Assembly: GCA_027886185.1 (NCBI GenBank)
Contig: WOAB01000188.1
Location: forward strand, 930,001-994,000
Direction of reading: 5' to 3'
Source of the DNA: Rheum nobile
Taxonomy: Eukaryota; Streptophyta; Magnoliopsida; Caryophyllales; Polygonaceae
DNA length: 64,000 bases
Shown: one piece after another, positions 11,031 to 22,303 of the stretch
Numbering within the stretch: the stretch's first letter is position 1
Layout: each line of letters starts with the position of its first letter
Notes under the pieces: model-generated
Databases searched by the model: none
What the model saw: only the letters and a program-made list of their open reading frames with translations
Told to the model about the DNA's origin: nothing
Translations under genes and position numbers: made by a program

Positions 11031-11305
11031 AAAAGCCTTCAAAGTCTTCTAGAGGGACGGACCATCAAAGCCCTATTCCTTGCAAAGTACTTCCTTCCTC
11101 CAAGCCCTCTCCAAGTCCATGTCCACAACACGAACCTCCAGCCACGACGTCTTGACTGCGCCTCCCCACGCCTGGGCCACGCCTCCCTCGAGCCGCTGTA
11201 GAGCCACTGAGGCCGCGCCTCCACTGAGCTGTCGCCGCGCCTCCTGAGCCAAAGCCACGCCTTCACTGAGCAGGCGTCGAGTCTCCTTGGCCTTACTTGT
11301 ATCAT
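11031..11305. other. GC-rich joining segment, nothing recognised
   Basis: Repeated GCCTCC/CCACGCCT-type words and two low-complexity reading frames on the minus strand, neither resembling a known protein. It takes the place of the first roughly 390 bases expected of V's 5' LTR, so it probably marks a rearrangement or recombination junction. Confidence 0.35.
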
Positions 11306-11927
11306 CAAGAGTATTCTTCACATTAATCAAGTGGTTGCCATCAAGAGGATTTGGCTCTTCTTCTCCTCCAATCATCAAATCTTGGTCACTTGAAAAGTTT
11401 TCCTTCTTCCTATTTAATCTTGTGTTTTTCCCATTGTAAGAAAAAGATTGAGTTAATCATTTTTGAAAACATTTGAGTGACTCAAACTGATTAGGAGTGA
11501 TTCCTTTTCTTCGGTTGGTGGGTATATCTAACCCCATTCTTGTGGATTCAAGAACCTAGGGTCGATTTCTTTTGGGTGGGTTTATCCCAATTAATTTCGA
11601 TTCTCTTTCAATCACTTTTGGTGTGTTTATCCAAGAGTGATTAATCAGCCTATCTGTTCTTGTGAGTTTATCAAGAACCACCAAGTCAATTCCTTTGGTG
11701 TGTTCATCCTGAGGCGTTGATTTGTCTTTCGAGTTCTTTTGGTGCATTTATCCAATTGAGTGTCGATTGCCTATCTTGTTCGAGTTCTTCAACAAAATCA
11801 GATTGTGTTTCACTTTATCATCTTTTCAATTTGTCCAAAATAAAATAACGTTTCGAATTTGGGGAGACTAGATCTAAAAAGGACTTCTTCGACACTGACG
11901 TGAGAAAACAACGATCTGATCTCATCA
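11306..11927 (+). repeat. 5' LTR of element V (5'-truncated)
   Basis: It matches 12411-12956 at high identity, including the phrase GGAGTGATTCCTTTTCTTCG. It ends GATCTCATCA just before a primer site, as a 5' LTR should. Its U3 start is missing and replaced by a GC-rich segment. Confidence 0.75.
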
Positions 11928-11929
11928 TT

Positions 11930-11942
11930 TGGTATCAGAGCC
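11930..11942 (+). promoter_or_regulatory. Primer-binding site of V
   Basis: TGGTATCAGAGCC, two bases after the LTR end CATCA at 11927. Confidence 0.9.
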
Positions 11943-12017
11943 ATTGTCGAAGCAAGTTCCTCAAGGTTATAGAGCCACGAGGATTCGAGGACGAATATTT
12001 TTCAAAGGAGGAGAGGA
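11943..12017 (+). pseudogene. Element V miniature interior: pol tail plus polypurine tract
   Basis: Only 75 bases separate the primer site from the 3' LTR. They encode RIRGRIFFKGGEDDV, the acidic end of a gypsy integrase, and finish with the polypurine tract AAAGGAGGAGAGGA (12004-12017). Everything from gag through the integrase core is deleted, while the cis sites needed for reverse transcription remain. This is the form of a non-autonomous deletion derivative. Confidence 0.75.
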
Positions 12018-12956
12018 TGATGTGATCCGAGAATCGGAACCGCCAAACAATCGTGAGTTATCAAGCCAATTTCATACTCATCGGATCTTGAGACACCCGT
12101 TCAGTGTTGGCTCGTTTTGAGGTTGTAGATGTCCGTTTGGTGCAAATCAAGACTCCGTGGAAAGCTATTATAATGATCTATAACTTTGTCCTTCAACAAG
12201 TTAGCCAAATCATCCTCAACAATGCCTAAAATCGATAATCTTCGCAGCAACAACAAATCTGGCGGGTTTTGCATTACCCATATGTTCAAAACGTAAGTGA
12301 TTTGTCTTCCAAGTATTGAAAGCCACGTTTCCAATGAAAATGAAGAGGCACAAGTGAAGATATGAATGCATCTCAATGAAAGCATCAAATTTGAGTTTAA
12401 AGCCTTGCACATCAAGAGTCTTCTTCACATTAATCAAGTGGTTGCCATCAAGAGGATTTGGCTCTTCTTCTCCTCCCATCATCAAAGCTTTGTAGTTGAA
12501 GAGTTTTCCTTCTTCCTATTTAATCTTGTGTTTTTCCCATTGCAAGAAAAAGATTGAGTTAAGCATTTTTGGAAGCCGTTTGAGTGACTCAAACAGATTG
12601 GGAGTGATTCCTTTTCTTCGGTTGGTGGGTATATCCAACCCCGTTCTTGTGGATTCAAGAACCTAGGGTCGATTTCTTTTGGGTGAGTTTATCCCAATTG
12701 ATTTCGATTCTCTTTCAATCACTTTTGGTGAGTTTATCCAGGAGTGATTGATTCCTATCCATTCTTGTGAGTTTATTAAGAACAACCAAGTCAATTCCTT
12801 TGGTGTGTTCATCTTAAGGCGTTGATTTGTCTTTCGAGTTCTTTTGGCGCGTTTATACAATTGAGCGTCGATTTCCTATCTTGTTCGAGTTCTTCAACAA
12901 AATCATATTGTGTTTCACTTTATCATCTTTTCAATTTGTCCAAAACAATATAACAT
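12018..12956 (+). repeat. 3' LTR of element V (3'-truncated)
   Basis: Starts TGATGTGATCC immediately after the polypurine tract. Homology with the 5' LTR runs to about 12955, where copia pol sequence begins abruptly, so the last part and the CATCA terminus are missing. Confidence 0.75.
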
Positions 12957-14235
12957 TTGGATGCTTTGCTTTCTAGTTTTGGTTTGCATTATAACATATG
13001 GGGTGAAGTTGTATTGACTACCAGCCATATTCTCAACAGAGTTCCTCATAAAAAGCTAGACAAGACAACTTATGAGTTATGGAAAAGGGATTCGCCTAAT
13101 CTGAAATTTCTAAAAATGTGGGGGTGTCTAGATAAAGTGGGATTGCCAATTTTTAAAGTTGATGCAATCGGATTTAAAACTTTTGATGTTATATTTATTG
13201 GTTATGCAAAAAACAATGTTGCTTATCGATTCATGTGTTTGAGTGATTGTTCATTCTGTGAATATCGTGATGTTGAATTCTTTGAGCATATATTTCCTTT
13301 AAAGAAAAATGATGTGCAAATTGATTCTATACCTAGCATTGTTGCATCTTCCTCTATGACTTTACCTTCCATGCCAATTGATGAAATTGAACCTAGGAAG
13401 AGTAAGAGGCAAAGAAAAGGAACTAGTTTTGGTCCTGATTTTGTGACTACTTTCTTAATTGAACTCAATGATTATGATGAATTGAATGATACATTCATTA
13501 GTGTGCATATGCTATAGGATGATCCTAAGACATATGAAGAAGTTGTGAGTTCATTGAATATGATGCTAGTTTTTGCAAAGATGCAATTAAAAGCGAAATA
13601 GAATCTATTATGTCTAATCACACATGAGAACTAGTTGACATGCCTAAGGGAAACAATGTCATTGGATGTAAGTGGATCTTTAAGAAGAAACTTAAAATAG
13701 ATGGCTCAATTGAGAGGTATAAGGCAAGACTAGTTATTAAAGAATTCACTCAAAAATACGGGATTGACTTCTTTGACACTTATTCTCCTATGACTAAGAT
13801 CTCTACCATATGTGCATTATTTGCTTTAGCTTCTAGCTACAAGTTGTTAGTACATCAGATGGATGTTAAGACTGTATTTCTAAATGGTGATCTAATGAAG
13901 AAATTTATATGGAACAACCTCCTAGGTGCATAGTTCTAGGGCAAGAAAACAAGGTGTGCTAACTTAAGAAGTCACTCTATGGTTTGAAGCAAGCACCAAA
14001 GCAATGGTATGAAAAGTTTCATAAGACTATTCTTAGCTTTGGTTTTAAGGTCAATGGATCTGATGCATGTGTTTACTCAAAAATATTTGGTGCCGATTAT
14101 GTGATTATATGTCTATATGTTGATGACATGCTTATCTTTGGAACACACATTAATGTCATAAATACGACCAAACTATTTTTGTCCTCTCGTTTTGATATGA
14201 AAGACTTAGGTAAAGCTGATGTAATTCTAAGTGTT
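12957..14235 (+). pseudogene. Ty1/copia integrase-RT fragment
   Basis: Three plus-strand pieces in copia order. 12957-13517 is the integrase end (HILNRVPHKKLDKTTYELW and FIGYAKNNVAYRF). 13640-13933 is the start of reverse transcriptase (GCKWIFKKKLKIDGSIERYK, HQMDVKTVFLNGDL). 13984-14235 continues RT (LKQAPKQWYEKF) with the catalytic YVDD motif intact. Stops and frame breaks separate the pieces. It is cut on the left by V's LTR and on the right by insertion of the LTR at 14236. Unlike the larger copia at 41697-58347 it looks Tnt1-like, but the lineage is not certain. Confidence 0.85.
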
Positions 14236-16026
14236 TGATAGGACAAAAATCTACCCACAAGCGTATGGATCAGTTGTAGCTTTTCAAGTATCATTCCCAC
14301 GAGGACTGTGTAATATCGTTTCTAACTTTGACTGGTAAGCTAAGCCAAAAGATGGGAATTTTCATTGAACTAGTAACTAAAATTAAGAAACAAATGCAAG
14401 TGATGATTGTAATCAATGGAGGGAAGGTTTCCAAGGCCCCACAACTATGCTTCAATAGACTTAACTAGATAAATTTCTGAATTTAGTCTATCTTTGTTGA
14501 AGGTAACTATCTTAGGTAATAACAAATTTGTCTCGGATGATAGCAAATGTGCCTAGATTCAATTAACATCCACTCTCGTGACTTGCTAATCAAGATCTAG
14601 ACCCTTTGGGCACTTAGAATCTAAGGTCAAACTGAACATCCACTCTCGTGACTTGCTAAATCCAACCTAATCTTAGGGTTTCAATAATAGGTATTAATCC
14701 ACATGAGAAATTAAGATACTCTCGCAATAATAAAATCTCATGTTCAATTCCCAGGATTCCAATAGAAGTTATTATCTCTCGGTCTCAAACCCTATCTGAC
14801 TACCATTAACGTTTTTACCTCTCGGTTGCAAACCCTAATAGGATCCAATTCGCATAAGCTAATATGGGCATTAGCTAGACATAATTGCAGAAACAATCAA
14901 AGAATTCATATTAACGATGGAAATCATAAATAAGATTAAAGAGAAAGGGAAACTTAGTCTTGAATCCAGTAGAACAATCTCCAAAGTTGAAATCTTCAAA
15001 TTGAGGCAAACAACTAGGTCTAGAGAATTAGAAAAAGTGGAAAAACATCCCTCTAAAAACCTCAAACGAAGTATTTATACATAGGATAAAAAGTTTCTAA
15101 AAATAAAGTCATCTAGGAAAAACGCACGGCGCATGTCTTGACTGTGCGGAAAATGCACGGTCAAGCGCATGGCCAAAATGCTACATGTGAGGAAACGCAT
15201 GGTCGTGCGGTGAATGCATGACTAGAATCTCTACGTAGGGAAAACGCACGGCCGTGCGGTTGAGCGCATGGCTGTTAGCGAAAAATCACCGCCTTGCATG
15301 GCCGTGTGGTGGAATGCTCGGCCCCTTGAAGGAAATTCGAACCAACTAAACGGCCTCTCATGAATTTTTGCACAACTCTCATTTTAGCTCGATTCTACCC
15401 TGAATTTGCTACAAATTGCCACATTAGCCTCTAGACGACAGCAAGGGTACCGACTGATGCGGTTTGAGGTGGACCCCACATGCCATGGTCCGGGCCCTCG
15501 GCCGTAAACTAGGGTCTTGTGGGCTGTCAACCACCCAGCCACCCCCTCAGTCGGGCTCACTAGCTGGCGAGGCCTAGCCCAACCACGAACAGCCCATGGG
15601 CTGCAGCCCATGCACCCCAACCCTCCAAACACAAGGGGTGTTGCCAGGGGGAATCGAACCCCTGACCTTTAACAAGCAGCTGATAAGCCACTTGTTACCA
15701 ATTGAGCTGCAGCTCAATTGGTTGGGCTAGGCCTCGCCAGCTGGTGAGCCCGACTGAGGGGCTGGCTGGATGGTTGACAATCTACAGGACCCAGGTTTAC
15801 GGCCGAGGGCCCGGTCCATGGCCTGTGGGGTCCACCTCGAACCGCATCACCGACAACATTTTCAAAAAGTCCCAGAAATCCACCAAAGTATGAATAATTT
15901 TCGCGCGTAGACATCCATAACAAATAAAACAATGCAACTAACTACAAATGCAAACTAAAATGCATAAAACGACCTAAACTATAACATAAATACATGTCCT
16001 AAATATGTCCAAAATGGATATTATCA
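14236..16026 (-). repeat. 3' LTR of the LARD-like element
   Basis: Edges TGATAGGACAAAAATC (14236) and GGATATTATCA (16026) give TG...CA termini. On the minus strand the purine-rich AAGCTTGGGGAAATT just outside 16026 fits a polypurine tract. About 1.39 kb without the 395-bp composite at 15455-15849. It includes short repeated phrases such as CATCCACTCTCGTGACTTGC (near 14568 and 14638) and a cluster of GCACGG/GCATGG words at 15120-15330. Confidence 0.6.
15455..15849. mobile_element. Foldback SINE-like composite, family A, with 5-bp TSD
   Basis: Two SINE-like units lie head to head. The left unit is reversed (15455 to about 15709) and the right unit, truncated internally, reads forward (15710-15849). 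The outer ends are inverted repeats TGATGCGGTT and AACCGCATCA. The centre is a perfect 26-base palindrome (15697-15722) made of two tRNA D-arm-like heads (GCAGCTCAATTGGT). CCGAC is duplicated at 15450-15454 and 15850-15854. The left unit carries a B-box-like GGTTCGATTCC in reverse. It encodes no protein. Confidence 0.8.
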
Positions 16027-16417
16027 AATTTCCCCAAGCTTAAACTCTTGATTGTCCTCAATCAAGAATGAAGTCCACTACTCCACAAGTTATGCAATGA
16101 TTGTTTCTACCTAAAGGACAATGGGCAACAATTATGAAAAAGTGGAGAACTAGCAAATACAACCACATATAAGCATCAAAGGGACAAGGCTATTTCCCCA
16201 TTCAAAGACCTCACAAGGATAAAAATAAGAGTCGCTCTCGCTCATGCGTTTAGGGTACGTGTTTCGCTCAAGTCTCAACTTCGAATACTCATCTACCATC
16301 AACTTGCACCAGCGATCTAAATCTCCGCCACTAATGACCTTGCACATGACACAAATCAAGAGGACTTTATTAGGTTGTAATAGGGCCATGGTAAAAATAA
16401 AGGTATAGACATATATT
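16027..16417 (-). other. LARD-like element interior, piece 1
   Basis: Non-coding; begins next to the LTR with a purine-rich tract on the minus strand and is cut by the CACTA element at 16418. The frame at 16150-16389 has no recognised domain. Confidence 0.5.
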
Positions 16418-16429
16418 CACTAGTGCAAA

Positions 16430-16680
16430 ATGGCAAGTTTACTACGGTTCCAAATGCATATATTACTACAGTTGTGAACCATAGTTAAAGTGGCAGTTAT
16501 AAACTTGTTTACTACAGTTACATATTTACTACGGTTACATATTTACTACGGTTTTTGAACCGTAGTAAATATACTACGATCATTTAACCACGATCGTTGT
16601 TTTACTACGGTTGTATATTTACTACGGTTGCATATTTACTACGGTTCCTGAATCATAGTAAATATGCAACCGTAGTAAAA
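16430..16680. repeat. CACTA left subterminal repeat cluster
   Basis: Roughly ten copies of TACTACGGTT or near variants, in both orientations, for example TTTACTACGGTTGCATATTT near 16620 and AACCGTAGTAAA near 16667. Such clusters are the usual transposase-binding region of CACTA ends. Confidence 0.8.
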
Positions 16681-17721
16681 AAACACATTTTTTATTCCCA
16701 TTAAGACTCGTAGTATTAGTGACAACCGTGGTAATTGAACATGTCGTAACGTTGTTTTAACCAAAGCAACCGTGGTAATTTTACATGTAGTTAAATGTAC
16801 ACCTTTTCGTAAGTACCTAAATTTTAATATATATATATATATATATATTACACCATACGAATGCATAATCATAATTATCTAAACATTTGGCACAACTTCA
16901 AAAGACGTCAAATATCAAAATGGATTAAATGTTTTAAAATGACATACATCAATGTATTGTCATAAACACAAGACTTACAAGTTTAAGTTTCACAAAAAAT
17001 AATGTTTAGCTAGCTAAAGTATGAAACTATCAGAAGTACCGAGCATTTCATTAACCATGAGTTCCCTTTCCTCGAGACCTCCAAAAGCTAAACACTTCTT
17101 ATTTCTTAATCACACCGGAGGCAAGCTTGTGCTGGCTCATTTGAACTATCACATTAGAGGCAAACTTGTACTGGCTCATCATGAACTATCTTCCCAGCTA
17201 ACTCTTAAATTATAATTGTACATTCATGTGGCTTCCCATGCTCTAGAACATGCTGCTAGAAGGATTGTGGATGTCATTAACAAGTGAAAACATAAAAGAT
17301 AAAATACTAGCAAGAAGCAAAAGAAGAGAGAAATCTCATTACACTTACAGAGCAATAAGATAGATTATCATGAATACAATATCACAACTGAGCCAAGCAA
17401 AGGCATTATGTATGAGAACTATTTGAATCAAGAAACAGGACCAATATAGAAAGTTTATAGAAAAGTACAACACGAAGCACCAATAAAAAGAATGAATCAC
17501 AAACAAAAATCAAACAAGATAAAGCAATGGGATGCAGTTCCAATGGAATAGAAGGATATAGTGATATACCCACATTGTAATTACTTAAGAATTAAGTTTG
17601 CACATACATAACGGTTCAGAAGATGCAAAGTAGACATGATAACACCCTTTTAAAGTAATACTTCGATCAAATTGACATTCTAACATCAGAAAATCGCATA
17701 TTTAGTAGGAATCAAACATAC

Positions 17722-19648
17722 CTGAACAACATAATTTCCATATCCTGAGCCAACTTGCTCACGGATAATAAAATTCCATTCATAATCGTACTCTGAGAAT
17801 CTAGGTCCTTACAATGCTCAAGGACTCTCTGTCACACAAGAAACTTAACATAACACTATTACAAAAACATAACACTATTAACACCTATATCTATAGAATT
17901 GTTGAGTTTGTGAAGCTTAAGAAATCCATTCCTATGAAGAGAATTCAGACAAGTAAGGTTTTACCTGCACACCTTGGATCAACAACGCCAGTCTTTTTCT
18001 TCATCTTCCCATTGTCACATAGTACACATTTTGTGCCACCTAATCCTCATAACAAAAACCAGCAGTTCACAATGCAGAATTTGGTAGGCAACTTAGTAGT
18101 AGACTATAAACTGAAATTTTTTCGAAGTATCAAGGTAGCATAAGAGATTGAAAAGCTGCATTACCGCCTTGCTGATCAAACAAAAGAGTACATATATGAA
18201 AGACTAAGGTACAAAATTGTCTTTGACAAAACTTTCATTCCATATAGCACCATAGGGGGAAAACATACAAACACAAATACGAAATTTAAGGGATTGTGCT
18301 ACTCCCCAACAGTAGACCATGTGCGCCAAATGAAAACAGTCGGCTTCACAACTCCATATTTGCAAATTCAAATTAGGGGTTATTTTAAGCAATTGTCTTG
18401 ATTTGTATCCTACAGTTGACAAATGCTTGACTAGGCACTACATAACTATCTATTAACAATTAAAACAAAACGGAATCCAATATAAGAGGATTATACATTG
18501 GTTGAAGGTAAGCCTACTAATCATTCATGAAACTATATGATTTCTTGACAAAAGCTTGAACCCAGTGCCAGCCAATCAGATGATAGAGATTTTCCCTTAA
18601 TAATGTTTCATGAAATTGACTTTTAAACTACACAGTGCAACTTCAAACTAAATAATTCCCAGGCTCACCTCTTTTCTTTACTTCCTCAAACTCTACATAT
18701 ATGGTGTGGGAGAAAAAAAAAGAGGATAAGGGAGTTAGACAGAGAAATAACCTTTAATTCACCTAATCTTCTTGCATTTCGTAATGAAGTCTCCCCATTT
18801 CATGTGGCAACGCTTTATAAATCAAAGTATCTGCATAATTTTCAACAGAGACATGCCCTCCAAGAACTCACCATTAACCCCATTTTCTTTATAAATCTTA
18901 TGGTAGCTACTAAGATTTATTTCTTCCAGCCACATACCAAGATCCTGGAAGAAAAGGGAATAAGACTTATGAGCCGGAGTTTAATCTAGCAGCATGCTAT
19001 TTAGCCAAGAAAACATATTTCCACCACATCAGTCACACGGATCAAGGTCACCCTGCAAAATCCTACCGATTAATTCATACATCAAGAAAAATAAGTGTTA
19101 AATATATCGCTCAATTCTTATTATCAAGGGAATTAGAGTGTTAAAATTGCTCCACCACTCTGCGAAGATATCTAATTCAAAATTGAAGCATATATCCAAA
19201 CGAATCAAAGAGGATGAAATTATGAATTAACAATTTCGATCAGAAATTACACATTTCAGCCTGAGATTGATATCGAACTTAACTAGTTTGCTTCAGTTAG
19301 GTCTATTGGCTTTGAAATTGAGGTTTTCTTCAGACGTCGAGAGATGAAGAGAAAGAGTAACTTGAGGACGAGGAAGAGCAAGAGGGAAATAGCAGCGAGG
19401 ACACTAACAATGGCGAACAATGTTTGAGTATCCAAAGGTCTGTCGATGCCGGTGTAGATAAGAATCGGAGGAACGATCAGGTTCTGCTGAACAGATTTGA
19501 ATCTCGACTAGAATCGGTGACGGAAAATCTTCTGGTAAAATTCTGGTATCAATGGGAGCTTTAGAAACGAAGAGGAACTGGAGCAGATGGGAGGAGATAG
19601 ACGAAAAGGACGATGGAGAGAGCAGTTGCAAGAGAGTACCAACGCCAT
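17722..19648 (-). pseudogene. Captured host gene fragment (unidentified, probably plastid-targeted)
   Basis: On the minus strand an ATG at 19648 opens a Ser/Pro-rich, transit-peptide-like start (MALVLSCNCSLHRPF) but hits TAG at 19508-19510. The frame continues after the stop with a hydrophobic segment (about 19430-19360; LFAIVSVLAAISLLLFLV) typical of one membrane helix. Two later segments look like true exons: 18039-17965 (AG/GT borders, TKCVLCDNGKMKKK with a CxxC pair) and 17807-17722 (EYDYEWNFIIREQ...YGNYVVQ), whose splice phases match each other. The parent gene is not recognised; plastid targeting is inferred. The internal stop makes it a pseudogene. Confidence 0.55.
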
Positions 19649-20097
19649 TGATAAAATTTGTTGAGCTCACCTCTGTCGGATGTCCTAAACCCCTTCAACA
19701 CTACCAATATGAACCCAATTTGAGAACCCGAAACTCGCTCTCTGGAACCCCCTCTCCCAAATTTTCAAACCCTAACTCCAACTTCTACCTCCAAATCTCC
19801 CAATATTTCTCGCCTATGTCGTCTTCTTCCCATCAATTCCTAAAAGAAAAACAAATCTGGCCTCTCGCCATCATTGTTTAGCTCTTCAATCCTAGAAAGA
19901 GAGACATGACACCCTAGATCTCCAAATCCCAAACTCCTCTCCTCATCACCATAACTCCATTACGACGCCACCGTCTAACCCTAGATCTCGCCGCCGAACC
20001 TCTCCCGATGATGCTTCTCGTCTACGGATTGGTTATTACAAAACCCATGGAGTAAGTGCTTGGCGGAGATTGTCGATTGGAGTCTCACATATAGGAG

Positions 20098-20660
20098 TAC
20101 CGTGGTAAGCATGAGTTATAAATTACTACGGTTCTCCAATAACCATAGTAAAATATTGTCCATAACAACCATGCTTGTTCACATAGCCGTAGTACGTAAC
20201 CATGACAACAAAATTACTACGAGAAAACACGAAACCGTGGAATTTTAGTAATTTATTTACCACGGTTCTAGAAGACCCGTAGTAAAAAATATGCATAAAT
20301 ACCACGGTTGTTCACACAACCGTAGTAATTTAACCATGACAATAAAATTACTACGAAAAACACAGAACCATGGTATTTTAGTAGTTTATTTACCACGGTT
20401 CGCCCATAACCGTAGTAAAAAGGATGACAAACACCACGGTTGTTTACGAAACCGTAGTAAATTAACCATGACAACAAAATTACTACGAAAAAACACGGAA
20501 CCATGGTATTTTAACAGTTTATTTATCATGGTTTTCCTAGAACCGTAGTAAAAAAGATGCATAAACACCACGGTTGTTCACGGAACCGTAGTAAATTAAC
20601 CATGACAACAAAATTACTACAAAAAAAACACGGAACCGTGGTAATTGTGTCCGTAGGGGA
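20098..20660. repeat. CACTA right subterminal tandem array (about 133-bp units)
   Basis: The phrase AACCATGACAACAAAATTAC recurs at 20198, 20332, 20464 and 20598, spacing 134, 132 and 134 bases. Within each unit ACCACGGTT and AACCGTAGTAA form inverted pairs. The array thus multiplies the same subterminal motif seen at the left end. Confidence 0.85.
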
Positions 20661-20683
20661 AGCCCCGTTTTGTACTAGTGATT

Positions 20684-20972
20684 GGCCATGTGGTGCTAAA
20701 TCCGGGAAAGAGGAACTAACCAAGATAAACCCAACACTTGAAGCATTATTTTCAACCAAACTCCATTCGTTTTCCTTTTTTTTTGTTTATAGAGAGAAAC
20801 GAAAATTAATAAATTGCTAAACTAATCTATCAACACACATCACCCCCAACCTTAGCTTGCAACCATAAAAACATACTAATTTGTTATCCTAATTCCCGTA
20901 TGGGTAGAAGGCTAATAATTAAGCTCGAGATGATTTTGTGGTACTTCCAAAGAATAGGAAATATAGGCTAAG
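20684..20972 (-). other. LARD-like element interior, piece 2
   Basis: Non-coding AT-rich sequence between the CACTA target duplication and gypsy R. It ends with CTAAG (20968-20972), the left copy of R's target duplication. Confidence 0.5.
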
Positions 20973-21713
20973 TGATACGGGATTGCCGTAGGGAGGCCCG
21001 ACCTTGGTGCACAACAAACTAACAAGCAAAAACAAACAATCAAAGTCAGAAATGGCGGAAGAAAAGAAGAGATGAACGAAAGAACAAGGAGAAACCAAGA
21101 GCCCGGATTAGGAAACCCTTGGATCGGTTGAACCAAGAACCACCACGCCTAAAGCTAGAGACCTCGCCTTCTACAACTCCACAAAACAAGAGGACGAATC
21201 CTCAAGAGCACAAAGAGGATGCCTTGTGTCGCTTCGGATCAACAATTCGAAAGAGATTGAGAATCACAACTCGACCAAAACCAATTCGGATTGAACAAAC
21301 ACACAAAACCTCTCTTTTGGGAAGTTTCTAATTCAGAAATGTATTCTTGATATAAGTGTTTGCTGCCGAAATGGGAAAGAACAAAAGGCTTAAATAGTTC
21401 CTAGTGAACCGGCCTTAAAAACACTAAAACAATACTAAATCGGAATTAAAAGGAGAAAACCGAGTTTAAGAAAGTCACTAGCCCTCACGGCTGAATCATA
21501 CTAAAAGAGGAATGGTTTCTAAGAATGGAAGGTGTACACAAGCCATACACTCATCCATTCGAAACCATTGTCACCGAGTAGGCCTTGGGTGTGGCCGTGG
21601 CAACCTCCTCCGGGACTTGGTGTGCAAGCTTGGCGAGCTCATCTTGGAGTTGACGAACTCGGCTCCTAGTCATGGGCCCGGATGGTGGTTGGGTTGTGGA
21701 TGGTCCTCCATCA
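20973..21713 (-). repeat. 3' LTR of gypsy R
   Basis: TGATGGAGGACC at its start (21713, minus strand) directly follows the polypurine tract AAGAAGGGGAGGA, and the end is CCCGTATCA (20973). The pol reading frame continues about 160 bases into it. Confidence 0.95.
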
Positions 21714-22303
21714 TCCTCCCCTTCTTGGAAAGGAGCCGTCCACAGATCATGATGCACAGGCTGGGCGACGTCCGGAGTGTGGTAGGGAGTTAAGTCAGCC
21801 ACGTTGAATGTGGCACTCACACCATATGTGTCCGGGAGGTCGAGGACATAAGCATTGTCACCAACGCGGCGCAGCACCTTGAATGGACCATCTCCTCTAG
21901 GTGCAAGCTTGGACTTGCGTTGCTCCGGGAAGCGCTCTTTCCTCAAATGCACCCAAACGAGATCCCCTGGTTGGAACACCACGCGCTTGCGCCCCTTGTT
22001 AACCCTAGCTGCATTCCTCTCCGCACATGCCTCCAGCTTCTCCTTAGTCCTTGCATGCAGCTCCTTGATGAACTCCACGTGTCTACCTGCATCAAAACTT
22101 TCACGCTCCTTCATAGGAAAAGGAGCAAGATCAAGTGGAGTATTGGGGTTGATACCATAAGCACATGCAAAAGGAGATAAAGAAGTAGAAGAGTGGACTG
22201 TCCTATTATAAGCAAACTTTACATGTGGTAGAGCTTCCTCCCAAGCCTTAAGGTTCTTCCTAAGAATGGCTCGAAGAAGGGTTGATAAGGTCCGATTAGT
22301 TAC
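21551..22303 (-). pseudogene. Gypsy R integrase C-terminal part and LTR-overlapping tail
   Basis: In the same frame as the core, but after a stop at its catalytic Glu position, this segment holds VTNRTL, YNRTVHSSTSLSPF, the basic linker, GDLVWVHLRKERF, RGDGPF, FNVADLTPY and the acidic end FQEGEDDGG. It then crosses into the LTR with GPMTRSRVRQLQDEL and ends at 21551. An ATG at 22114 could only start a truncated protein. In the full polyprotein this part would bind DNA. Confidence 0.85.

Larger units (their letters stand above)
16418..20680. mobile_element. Non-autonomous CACTA transposon (4263 bp, TSD ATT)
   Basis: Terminal inverted repeats CACTAGTGCAAAATGGC (left) and, reversed from the right, CACTAGTACAAAACGGGGC, flanked by ATT at 16415-16417 and 20681-20683. 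CACTA elements make 3-bp target duplications. Both subterminal regions are packed with the motif TACTACGGTT and its inverse, which in this family bind transposase. No transposase reading frame is present, so mobilisation would need an autonomous relative. The interior carries an intron-containing host-like gene fragment on the minus strand. A (TA)n run lies at about 16829-16849. Confidence 0.9.

Noticed and set aside
16829..16849. (TA)n run as a functional site
   Set aside because: Simple microsatellite inside the CACTA element with no associated motif.
17722..18039. Exons assigned to a DnaJ-type zinc finger or Pumilio protein
   Set aside because: Only one CxxC pair and a short GNYVVQ string support these; too little to name a family.
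20098..20660. Regularly spaced repeats resembling a CRISPR array
   Set aside because: Units are about 133 bp with related, not unique, spacers and lie at a CACTA terminus in a plant genome.
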